Shown here piece by piece: positions 1 through 4,986 of a stretch of 6,256 nucleotides of DNA. Below the pieces are notes generated by a model, which saw nothing but the letters and a program-made list of their open reading frames with translations, was not told the DNA's origin and ran no database searches. The stretch's first letter is position 1. Each line of letters begins with the position of its first letter. The DNA is from Clostridia bacterium (lineage in GTDB: Bacteria; Bacillota_A; Clostridia; Oscillospirales; SIG627): contig JAFVYT010000226.1 of NCBI GenBank assembly GCA_017508505.1, positions 1 through 6,256 of the forward strand. The letters are read 5' to 3'. The position numbers were made by a program, and so were the translations under genes.

Positions 1-524
1 GCGCCCGCGTGAATGTCCACACCCGTTTTTTCGTGGGCGTATTCGGTCATAATACGGGAAAGCAGGGTCATTTTCAGCTCGTACAGCTCGTGGGCAAGGC
101 GGTAAATGGAAATGGCGTAAAAGCCGGGATAGCATAAAATGACCTCCTCGCGGCTTTTCGCGGCGGGGTCTCCCTCGTAAAGGGCCTCCACGTCCTTGAG
201 CAAAAGCTCCTTGATCCGGGGCAATCGGGCAAGGAAGGCCTCCGCGGTGGCGGCGGGCTCGGGTACGTCTGCGCAGAAGTGAGCGGTTTTCTCAATGAGA
301 GTGACCAATTCGTTTTCCACCTTCCGCAGAAGAGATACCCCCGTCAGTCCCTCCTGGGTGACGGAGCGGCTTTTGTAATATCCGGGGAAAAGAAGGGACT
401 GGAGATCCTTGATCAGGTCTACCGCCTCGTTGCGGTTGGGGATGACACCGCCGCACTCTCCGCGACGGATTCGGGACTCCTCGCCGATGCGATCCAGCTC
501 CTTCTGAATATCTTCGGGTTTCAT
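1..524 (-). CDS. cysE: Serine O-acetyltransferase, N-terminal part (runs off the window edge)
   Basis: Catalyses acetyl-CoA plus L-serine to O-acetylserine, the first committed step of cysteine synthesis, in the cytoplasm. The 174 codons present start MKPEDIQKELDRIGEE. They show the N-terminal helical domain of the family: IPNRNEAVDLIKDLQSLLFPGYY at about residues 28-50, then YPGFYAISIYRLAHELYELK and SRIMTEYAHEKTGVDIHAG at the cut end. The last stretch is the hallmark run into the left-handed beta-helix (TGIDIHPGA in relatives), where the acetyl-transfer site begins. The hexapeptide-repeat half with the catalytic histidine lies beyond position 1, so integrity cannot be judged. The ATG at 524 is chosen because a good ribosome binding site (GGAGAAGGA) lies just upstream and the protein begins as in relatives. 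A TTG-started reading frame at 537 in another frame is a shadow. The gene has its own promoter just downstream of the spo0A terminator. Family assignment comes from recognised motifs, not a search. Confidence 0.9.
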   Translation of the reverse strand, partial: MKPEDIQKELDRIGEESRIRRGECGGVIPNRNEAVDLIKDLQSLLFPGYYKSRSVTQEGLTGVSLLRKVENELVTLIEKTAHFCADVPEPAATAEAFLARLPRIKELLLKDVEALYEGDPAAKSREEVILCYPGFYAISIYRLAHELYELKMTLLSRIMTEYAHEKTGVDIHAG

Positions 525-551
525 ATTCCTTCTCCAAACTTGTTTTTTCTT

Positions 552-580
552 ATTATAGCTTCAATCCCTTCTTTTGTCAA
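552..580 (-). promoter_or_regulatory. Consensus sigma-A promoter of the serine acetyltransferase gene
   Basis: On the minus strand TTGACA (575-580) and TATAAT (552-557) are separated by exactly 17 bp, a perfect match to the housekeeping consensus. The predicted transcript start is near 545, giving a leader of only about 20 nt. That leaves no room for a T-box or riboswitch, so strong and largely constitutive transcription is likely. The -35 box lies only a few bases past the spo0A terminator U-tract. Confidence 0.88.
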
Positions 581-583
581 AGC

Positions 584-632
584 AAAAAAATCCCCCTCGG
601 GGCGGGAGAGGGGATCCCGACCGCCGAAGGGG
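584..632 (-). terminator. Rho-independent terminator after spo0A
   Basis: The minus-strand transcript can pair CCCCUUCGGCGG (632-621) with CCGCCCCGAGGGG (605-593), with a small internal loop. A run of seven U follows at 590-584. A shorter alternative pairs AUCCCC (615-610) with GGGGAU (595-590). Either hairpin is GC-rich and sits directly on the U-tract. It lies 10 bp past the spo0A stop and separates that gene from the next promoter. Confidence 0.8.
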
Positions 633-641
633 AGAGGGGGG

Positions 642-1403
642 TCAGCCTGCAAGGGAGCGCATTCTCAGGCGGAGGTTGTCCGCGATCATCGCTACAAACT
701 CAGAGTTCGTGGGTTTTCCTTTATTGTTTTGGACCGTGTAGCCGAAATAGGAATTGAGCATTTCCACGTCGCCTCGATCCCACGCAACCTCAATGGCGTG
801 ACGGATGGCGCGCTCCACCCGAGAGGAGGTGGTATTGAATTCCCGTGCCACGGAGGGGTAGAGGGTCTTGGTCACCTCGCCGATGACCCGCTGGTCCCGA
901 ACCACCATCATAATGGCACATCGCAGATATTGATAGCCCTTGATGTGGGCGGGGATGCCCACCTGATGGATGATGCGGGTGACCTGCGCCTCCAGATCAA
1001 AGTCGTCCTCCAGACGGTGGCGCTCTTCGGCACAGACTTTGCGGATCTTTTCTGCCAGCGCCTCGTAGTCGAAGGGCTTTAAAAGACAGCTGGAGATTCC
1101 GCTGGAGAAGGCATCCTCCAAAACCTTTTTGTTGCTTACTCCCGTCAAAAGAATGAACTTGGGCGCCTTGGCGCGCAGCTCCCGCTTCACGTCACGTATC
1201 AAGCTTGCCAGATCGTACCCCGGGAACCACAGATCCAGGAGCACTACGTCCGGGTGCAGGTTCTTGATGGCCAACAGCGCTTCTGCACCGTCTCCGCTGT
1301 CTCCCACCACCGAAAAGCCGAGACTCCCAAGAGTCTCCTTACACACGAAACGAAAATCGTTTCCCGAATCAATGATGTATACTTTTTCCTTTGCTTCTTT
1401 CAT
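642..1403 (-). CDS. spo0A: Sporulation master regulator Spo0A, with an atypical receiver domain
   Basis: Cytoplasmic response regulator that commits the cell to sporulation and binds 0A boxes once phosphorylated. Its 253 residues match the usual family length. The receiver occupies about 1-122, with the phospho-acceptor aspartate D57 (VVLLD), the conserved threonine T87 (FILLT) and lysine K109 (LLKPF). The acid pocket reads IIDSG, so the second of the usual two aspartates is serine (S13). The loop after D57 is LWFPGYD rather than the common xxMPxxDG. The DNA-binding domain (about 139-248) is highly typical: [13 protein letters not shown] at 149-161, the helix region [18 protein letters not shown] at 191-208, then [19 protein letters not shown]. 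The ATG at 1403 is preceded by GAAAGGAAG (1409-1417) at suitable distance. The gene appears monocistronic: own promoter upstream, terminator downstream. Identity as Spo0A is secure from the C-terminal domain. How the altered acid pocket affects phosphorylation is inference. Confidence 0.97.
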   Translation of the reverse strand: MKEAKEKVYIIDSGNDFRFVCKETLGSLGFSVVGDSGDGAEALLAIKNLHPDVVLLDLWFPGYDLASLIRDVKRELRAKAPKFILLTGVSNKKVLEDAFSSGISSCLLKPFDYEALAEKIRKVCAEERHRLEDDFDLEAQVTRIIHQVGIPAHIKGYQYLRCAIMMVVRDQRVIGEVTKTLYPSVAREFNTTSSRVERAIRHAIEVAWDRGDVEMLNSYFGYTVQNNKGKPTNSEFVAMIADNLRLRMRSLAG

Positions 1404-1479
1404 AATAGCTTCCTTTCGTCGCTTTTCATATTTCGCCCATGGATGGCGCTTCCGATCCTTTGTTTTCCTTCCGCCTATG

Positions 1480-1508
1480 ATTTTACCAAAAATTGGAAAT
1501 TATTGCAA
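1480..1508 (-). promoter_or_regulatory. Probable spo0A promoter
   Basis: On the minus strand TTGCAA (1503-1508, four of six matches to the -35 consensus) and TAAAAT (1480-1485, five of six to the -10) are separated by 17 bp. The predicted start is near 1473, giving a leader of about 70 nt. The spacer is filled by an imperfect inverted repeat, so a protein bound there would compete with RNA polymerase. An alternative sporulation-phase (sigma-H type) promoter was not convincingly seen. Confidence 0.6.
1481..1500. promoter_or_regulatory. Imperfect inverted repeat overlapping the spo0A promoter (putative operator)
   Basis: The plus strand reads TTTTACCAAAAATTGGAAAT. The arms TTTACC and TTGGAAA are imperfectly symmetric about an A-rich centre. 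It shares the core ACCAAAAA(A)TGG layout with the perfect repeat at 1522-1546, about 44 bp away centre to centre, and lies between the putative -35 and -10. The pairing of two related sites suggests one regulator. Its identity is unknown. Confidence 0.45.
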
Positions 1509-1521
1509 GAGGTTGGGGAAT

Positions 1522-1546
1522 AAAATTACCAAAAAATGGTAATTTT
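1522..1546. promoter_or_regulatory. Perfect 9-bp inverted repeat upstream of the spo0A promoter (putative operator)
   Basis: AAAATTACC (1522-1530) and GGTAATTTT (1538-1546) are exact reverse complements around a 7-bp A-rich spacer. The repeat ends 14 bp upstream of the putative -35 box of spo0A. With only two G:C pairs per stem it would make a weak RNA hairpin, so a protein binding site is the better reading. I do not recognise the motif as that of a named regulator. Confidence 0.5.
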
Positions 1547-1599
1547 GGAGACTTGAACAAAATGCCCGTGGGAAATGTGGGATTTTCGCCAAAGGCAGA

Positions 1600-1646
1600 G
1601 GTCGAAACCCGTCGAATGGGAGAGGGGCTTGTCGAGGCTTGTCTCT
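1600..1646 (+). promoter_or_regulatory. Phased cluster of four 0A-box-like sites
   Basis: Four seven-base sites in one orientation resemble the Spo0A box TGTCGAA: GGTCGAA at 1600, CGTCGAA at 1610, TGTCGAG at 1630 and TGTCTCT at 1640. The first three match at six of seven positions, the last at four of seven. Starts are separated by 10, 20 and 10 bp, so all lie on one face of the helix as two head-to-tail pairs. Ten-base spacing of tandem 0A boxes is the known binding mode of the Spo0A DNA-binding domain dimer. The cluster lies about 125-170 bp upstream of the predicted spo0A transcript start, so binding here would be autoregulatory. Confidence 0.45.
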
Positions 1647-1742
1647 CCCGGTGTACAAAATCCCCAACCGGCAGGAAGAAGGAGCTTGTGTGTGCTTTTT
1701 TTTAGGATAAGGGACGGAGAGCAAGAGACGTGTCGGAGCGCG

Positions 1743-1750
1743 TTGTCGAA
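1743..1750 (+). promoter_or_regulatory. Perfect 0A-box core, proximal copy
   Basis: TTGTCGAA contains the exact Spo0A box core TGTCGAA. It lies just beyond the U-tract of the second lipoprotein terminator and is part of a short duplicated segment with 1793-1800. It is about 270 bp upstream of the predicted spo0A transcript start. Function as a Spo0A site is inferred from the sequence match alone. Confidence 0.45.
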
Positions 1751-1783
1751 AAAGAAAAAAGGAATCGGCGATTTGCCGATTCC
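1749..1783 (-). terminator. Second intrinsic terminator after the duplicated lipoprotein gene
   Basis: A 9-bp perfect stem (GGAATCGGC 1761-1769 with GCCGATTCC 1775-1783) has a 5-nt loop. On the minus strand it is followed by a T-rich tail (TTTTTTCTTTTT, 1760-1749). It acts as backup to the terminator at 1801-1833 and shields the spo0A promoter region from readthrough. Confidence 0.85.
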
Positions 1784-1792
1784 TTTTGTCCC

Positions 1793-1800
1793 TTGTCGAA
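1793..1800 (+). promoter_or_regulatory. Perfect 0A-box core, distal copy
   Basis: TTGTCGAA again contains the exact core TGTCGAA. It is 50 bp from the copy at 1743 and lies between the two tandem terminators. It sits downstream of the lipoprotein gene and more than 300 bp upstream of the predicted spo0A start, so a direct effect on either gene is uncertain. Confidence 0.4.
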
Positions 1801-1833
1801 GAAAAGAAAAAACGCACCCTTCGGTGCGTTTTT
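1801..1833 (-). terminator. First intrinsic terminator after the duplicated lipoprotein gene
   Basis: An 11-bp perfect stem (1808-1818 with 1823-1833) encloses a 4-nt loop. The GC part is ACGCACC pairing with GGTGCGT. On the minus strand the T-rich tail TTTTTTCTTTTC follows at 1812-1801. It lies 14 bp past the lipoprotein stop. The symmetrical A/T flanks would also let it work on the plus strand. Confidence 0.92.
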
Positions 1834-1847
1834 CTATGTAGGAAGTA

Positions 1848-3251
1848 TTACTTCTTTACGATCTTGGTGATGTGGGGGTTCATACCCTCGTACCAGTAGA
1901 GGAAGCCCTCTACGTCAATGACGTCGCCTTCCTTCAATTCGCCCACGGCCTTGTAGACCTCGGTTTCGGGATCGGTCAGGTAGCGCTCTACGCAGAAGGC
2001 GTAGTCAGCCTCGCCCTTGGTCAGGGTGACGTAGATGTCGTCGCCGGGCTCGCCGTTCTTGTACTCGATTTTCTTGACGGTCATTTCCTTGAAGGAAACG
2101 AGCTCGTTCTGATGCTTGATGAGATCGTCGGTTCCGAGAAGTGCGGTTGCGTCAAAGACCTCGGCAACGTAGGGGGGGAGGTCGTAGATGAAGGTGAAGG
2201 TAGCGTCCATAATCTCTACCTCGCCTGCCCACTCGCCCTTGGTACCCTTTACGCGGATCTTGGTGCCGGCGGTGAGAAGGTCGTTGTCGTCCTCATCGCA
2301 AGCCATTTCGTAGATGAAGTAGGCTCCGTCCTCGTCAGCGGCGTAAACGGTTACCTTGTTGTCCCACCAAGACTGCTTTGCCTGAACGTAAACGTCCACG
2401 ACAACCTCGCTGTCGATGGCGGCAGCCATATAATCAGCGTGGGTCATAGCACCCTCCTTGATGGAGGTGATGTGGGGGTTCATACCCTCGTACCAGTAGA
2501 GGAAGCCCTCTACGTCTACGATGGCGCCTTCCTTCAATTCGCCCACGGCCTTGTAGACCTCGGACTCGGGATCGGTCAGGTAGCGCTCTACGCAGAAGGC
2601 GTAGTCAGCGCCGTTCTTGGAAAGGGTGACGTAGATGTCGTCGCCGGGCTCGCCGTTCTTGTACTCGATTTTCTTGACGGTCATTCCCTTGAAGGAAACC
2701 ATCTCGTTCTGATGCTTGATGAGATCATCGGTTCCGAGAAGTGCGGTTACGTCAAGAGGCTTTGCGATAAAGCTGGGGGCATCGGCAACAAATTCGAAGG
2801 TAGCGTCCATCACCTCTACCTCACCTGCCCAAGCGCCCTTCACGCCGGTCACGCGGATCTTGGTGCCGGGGGTAAGTCTCTTGGCATCCTCTTCGTTGCA
2901 GGCCATCTCATAAATGAAGTATGCGCCCTTGTCGTCCTGGGTGTAAACGGTGATCTTGTTGTCCCACCAGGACTGGGTTGCCTGTACGTAGGCTTCGATG
3001 ACAACGTCGCTCTCCAGCTCGGCGGCAACGTACTGGTCGTAGGTCATAACGCCCTCACTCTTGGTATCGACAAAGGGCTTCTCCTCCTCGGTGGCGGGCT
3101 CCTTCGTCTCTGCCTCGGTAGCGGGCTTGGTGTCGGCTACGGTTGCGGTTTCGGTCTTCTTGTCTGCGCTTTCCTTGTTGGCTTCTGCAGCACAGCCGAC
3201 GAAGGAAAGGATCATCAGCGTGGCCAAAAGCAGTGCGATGAGTTTTTTCAT
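1848..3251 (-). CDS. Lipoprotein of unknown function with two 200-residue tandem repeats
   Basis: I do not recognise a named function. Residues 1-20 are a lipoprotein signal peptide (MKKLIALLLATLMILSFVGC) with the lipobox cysteine at C20, so the product should be tethered outside the membrane. An acidic Glu/Thr/Lys-rich linker runs to about residue 63. Two tandem copies of 200 residues follow, about 65-264 and 265-464, with no indel between them. Each copy has two related beta-rich modules: one with QSWWDNK, GAYFIYEMAC and GTKIRVxGxKGxWAGEVE, the other with ALLGTDDLIKHQNE, DYAFCVERYLTDPE and VEGFLYWYEGMNPHIT. The strand and glycine pattern resembles OB folds, so four OB-like modules are likely. 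A strong Shine-Dalgarno (AAAAAGGAG, 3260-3268) supports the ATG at 3251. The gene has its own promoter and two terminators. It follows an ABC importer operon, but a role in uptake is not shown. Ligand or protein binding at the cell surface is a guess. Confidence 0.88.
   Translation of the reverse strand: MKKLIALLLATLMILSFVGCAAEANKESADKKTETATVADTKPATEAETKEPATEEEKPFVDTKSEGVMTYDQYVAAELESDVVIEAYVQATQSWWDNKITVYTQDDKGAYFIYEMACNEEDAKRLTPGTKIRVTGVKGAWAGEVEVMDATFEFVADAPSFIAKPLDVTALLGTDDLIKHQNEMVSFKGMTVKKIEYKNGEPGDDIYVTLSKNGADYAFCVERYLTDPESEVYKAVGELKEGAIVDVEGFLYWYEGMNPHITSIKEGAMTHADYMAAAIDSEVVVDVYVQAKQSWWDNKVTVYAADEDGAYFIYEMACDEDDNDLLTAGTKIRVKGTKGEWAGEVEIMDATFTFIYDLPPYVAEVFDATALLGTDDLIKHQNELVSFKEMTVKKIEYKNGEPGDDIYVTLTKGEADYAFCVERYLTDPETEVYKAVGELKEGDVIDVEGFLYWYEGMNPHITKIVKK
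1861..2460 (-). repeat. 600-bp tandem repeat, copy encoding the C-terminal half
   Basis: This unit aligns without gaps to 2461-3060 at an offset of exactly 600 bp. Identical runs include 1866-1916 (51 bp) and 2023-2085 (63 bp). The part encoding the second module (about 1867-2144) is much better conserved than the part encoding the first. Confidence 0.93.
2461..3060 (-). repeat. 600-bp tandem repeat, copy encoding the N-terminal half
   Basis: Partner of 1861-2460. Protein residues 170-262, encoded here, match residues 370-462 of the other copy at 84 of 93 positions by direct reading. The join between copies falls at the short segment SIKEGAMTH, which corresponds to KSEGVMTYD at the front of the first copy. 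Confidence 0.93.
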
Positions 3252-3293
3252 TTTTTCAGCTCCTTTTTAATATCGTGACAAATGCACAACCAC

Positions 3294-3321
3294 ATTATAC
3301 ATAATTTTGCGAAAAAATCAA
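3294..3321 (-). promoter_or_regulatory. Probable promoter of the duplicated lipoprotein gene
   Basis: On the minus strand TTGATT (3316-3321, four of six) and a perfect TATAAT (3294-3299) are separated by 16 bp. The predicted start near 3287 gives a leader of about 36 nt ending in a strong Shine-Dalgarno. No GC-rich terminator is visible between the binding-protein stop and this promoter, only a weak A/T hairpin around the stop. Some readthrough from the importer operon is therefore possible. Confidence 0.7.
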
Positions 3322-3348
3322 TCCTTATGGGAAAGTTCTCTTAAAAAA

Positions 3349-4986
3349 TTACGGTTTTTTTCGCAATTTTCCCCATATCCAGCCCGCCGCCAGCAGAATC
3401 CAGACTCCCGCAAGGGTTAAAAGCAGTGCCTTGGAGGCGAGGGGGAGCGGCGTGGATACGTCCGCCTTTCCCGCGACGGCCTCAAGGGACTCCTCGGGCT
3501 CGCCACCGTCGGTCTTTTCCACGGGCTGTACGAGGCGGATCTGATCCAGTCGGTACAGGGAGGTGGTATCGTGGTAGAGCTTTTCCATAAAGGCCGCGTC
3601 CACGGTCTTTTTCCGACGGACGTTTTTGGTTACGCTCTCCACCAGACTTCCCGCCGCATCCCGCAGGGAGGCGGAGCCGTTGAACACAGGCGTCACGAAG
3701 GTGTTCTCGGTGTTCTCGATGAGGAGCTTGGTGGCGCGGAGCTTGACGGGGTAGTAGAGAGGATCGTCGCTGTCGGTGCAGTTCAGGTAGCTTTGGTATT
3801 TCTCGGACTCCTGTGCCTTGGAGGTGACGGGCGCGTAGCCCTCCGTCTGGGAATAGGCGATCTGCACCTCGTTTGTCAGAAGAAACTGAGCAAAGAGCCA
3901 GGATGCCAAAACCTCCTGCGGGTCTTCCTTATTAAAGACGCAGACCGAAGGGCCCTGAGAGATCATGGCGGGGTGCTCCGGATCGATTTGAGGGATGGTC
4001 ATAACCTCCGTCTCAAACTCTACCATTTTCTCCTCGGCAATGTCCACCAAGGGAGCATCCGACCCCATCCAGGTGGCACCTGCGGAGGAGTCGATGGCGA
4101 AGATGCACTGACCCGCGTTCAGGAAGTTTGCGGGGTAGCCGGAGATCTTGAAGGTGGAAAAGGCGCCCTTGCCGGTGTGCTCGGCGATTTCAAACAGGAA
4201 ATCCTCGGTGGTTTCGTTGAAGATCTCTACCTTGCCCTCGGGGGTGGAATAGCCTGCCCCCGCCTGCTTGAGGTAGGTGATCATCATATTGTCCGTGGAC
4301 TTGTAGAGGAAGGGAAGCATCACCTTTTGGCCGTTGATCTTGTATACGCCCTCCGCGTCCTTTTCCGCGGCCTTCTCGCTGACCTCCCAGATGAAGTCCC
4401 AGGTGAGGGTCTCGGGGAGGGTGTAGCCCAGCTTTTCCACAAAGCTGCGGTTGACGTAGCAGATCTCCGTGGAGCGCATATAGGGCAGGGCATAGTACGC
4501 GCCGTCCAGAATACACTCCTCTAAGAATTTCGGAATGATCTCCTCCTTCTTGACGGAGTCGAAGCGCAATTCACTCCCTCCCAGGCCGTAGCGGGGATCC
4601 TCCATCAAGCTGTCCAGCTCCACCACGGTGTTCGCACCGGTTTTGTAGGTGGCGATGTGGTCGGGATAGGTGATGCAAACGTTGGGGGTGGTGTTCGTTG
4701 CGATGTTGGTGATCACGTCCTGATAGAGCCTGCCGTAGTCCGTGTAGGGCTTCAGGCTGACCTTGACGTTGGGGTAGAGGGCCTCGAAGTCCGCAATGGC
4801 CTTCTTGTAGATTTCCATCTGGGTGATGTTGGTGTCGTTCTTGGCCCAGAAGCTGATCTCGTGGGTGACGGATTCGTCAAACTCCAGCGGCATCTCAAAC
4901 TCCTCCTGACCCTCGCCCCCGTGACAGGCGGCAAAAAGCGGACAAAGGAGTACGAGCGAAAGAAACAGTGAAAAAATGCGCTTCAT
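3349..4986 (-). CDS. ABC importer solute-binding lipoprotein (family 1, UgpB/MalE-like) with C-terminal membrane anchor
   Basis: Captures a solute, most likely a sugar or glycerol-phosphate type compound, and delivers it to the two permeases encoded upstream. The 545-residue product starts MKRIFSLFLSLVLLCPLFAAC, a lipoprotein signal with the cysteine at C21. The -3 residue is F, slightly off the usual L. The binding fold follows: HEISFWAKNDTN and FEALYPNVKV (about 42-77), GAYYALPYMRSTEICYVNRSFVEKLGY (about 162-188) and PETLTWDFIWEVSEKAA, typical of family 1 binding proteins. Residues 520-538 form a hydrophobic helix followed by the basic tail GKLRKKP, which such proteins normally lack. An upstream in-frame extension to 5205 overlaps the permease gene and is not real: the ATG at 4986 has a perfect AGGAGGT 8 nt upstream, directly followed by the signal peptide. 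It overlaps the permease stop by four bases (ATGA). The substrate cannot be read from the sequence. Confidence 0.93.
   Translation of the reverse strand: MKRIFSLFLSLVLLCPLFAACHGGEGQEEFEMPLEFDESVTHEISFWAKNDTNITQMEIYKKAIADFEALYPNVKVSLKPYTDYGRLYQDVITNIATNTTPNVCITYPDHIATYKTGANTVVELDSLMEDPRYGLGGSELRFDSVKKEEIIPKFLEECILDGAYYALPYMRSTEICYVNRSFVEKLGYTLPETLTWDFIWEVSEKAAEKDAEGVYKINGQKVMLPFLYKSTDNMMITYLKQAGAGYSTPEGKVEIFNETTEDFLFEIAEHTGKGAFSTFKISGYPANFLNAGQCIFAIDSSAGATWMGSDAPLVDIAEEKMVEFETEVMTIPQIDPEHPAMISQGPSVCVFNKEDPQEVLASWLFAQFLLTNEVQIAYSQTEGYAPVTSKAQESEKYQSYLNCTDSDDPLYYPVKLRATKLLIENTENTFVTPVFNGSASLRDAAGSLVESVTKNVRRKKTVDAAFMEKLYHDTTSLYRLDQIRLVQPVEKTDGGEPEESLEAVAGKADVSTPLPLASKALLLTLAGVWILLAAGWIWGKLRKKP

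Larger units (their letters stand above)
1743..1812 (+). repeat. Short direct repeat: 0A core plus A-rich terminator tail, 50 bp apart
   Basis: TTGTCGAA followed by an A-rich run with one G occurs at 1743-1760 and again at 1793-1812. In both copies it is followed immediately by a terminator hairpin, although the hairpin stems differ in sequence. The arrangement looks like a duplication of the terminator tail with its adjoining 0A core. Confidence 0.6.
1404..1847. other. Long intergenic regulatory region upstream of spo0A, without a gene
   Basis: These 444 bp hold no convincing coding sequence. The reading frames present on both strands give low-complexity or arginine/proline-rich products with no good ribosome binding site. 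From the lipoprotein side towards spo0A the region contains two intrinsic terminators, two perfect 0A-box cores, a group of phased 0A-like sites, a perfect inverted repeat, and a promoter overlapped by a related imperfect inverted repeat. About 95 bp (1647-1742) between the 0A-like cluster and the nearer perfect 0A box shows no clear element beyond one weak TGTCGGA match at 1731-1737. Confidence 0.8.

Noticed and set aside
279..1082. Plus-strand open frame across cysE and spo0A
   Set aside because: It spans two well-recognised minus-strand genes, a promoter and a terminator, and its product shows no recognisable domain.
1522..1546. Inverted repeat as a terminator
   Set aside because: Only two G:C pairs in the stem and no clean U-tract on either strand. 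No gene ends nearby, so an operator is more likely.
1500..1817. Small minus-strand gene in the intergenic region upstream of spo0A
   Set aside because: The 105-residue frame runs through the second terminator hairpin, the 0A-like sites and the inverted repeat, and its product is low-complexity with no domain.
1861..3060. CRISPR-like or mobile-element repeat
   Set aside because: There are only two 600-bp copies, they are in-frame and coding, and there are no spacers, terminal inverted repeats or transposase.
1872..3278. A 468-codon open frame on the plus strand opposite the repeated lipoprotein
   Set aside because: It is the complement of a GC-biased coding sequence, repeats with the same 600-bp period, has Val/Leu/Gly-rich composition and no supporting ribosome binding site. 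The minus-strand frame has a signal peptide, promoter and terminator.
3397..3435. Sortase-type sorting signal at the binding protein C-terminus (LPLAS, hydrophobic helix, basic tail)
   Set aside because: The layout resembles one, but LPLAS lacks the usual Thr-Gly or Thr-Ala of known sorting motifs, and the protein already has a lipobox. A simple membrane anchor is the safer reading.
3571..4524. Plus-strand open frame opposite the binding-protein gene
   Set aside because: Shadow of the solute-binding protein. Composition is Gly/Leu/Val-rich and no start signal supports it.
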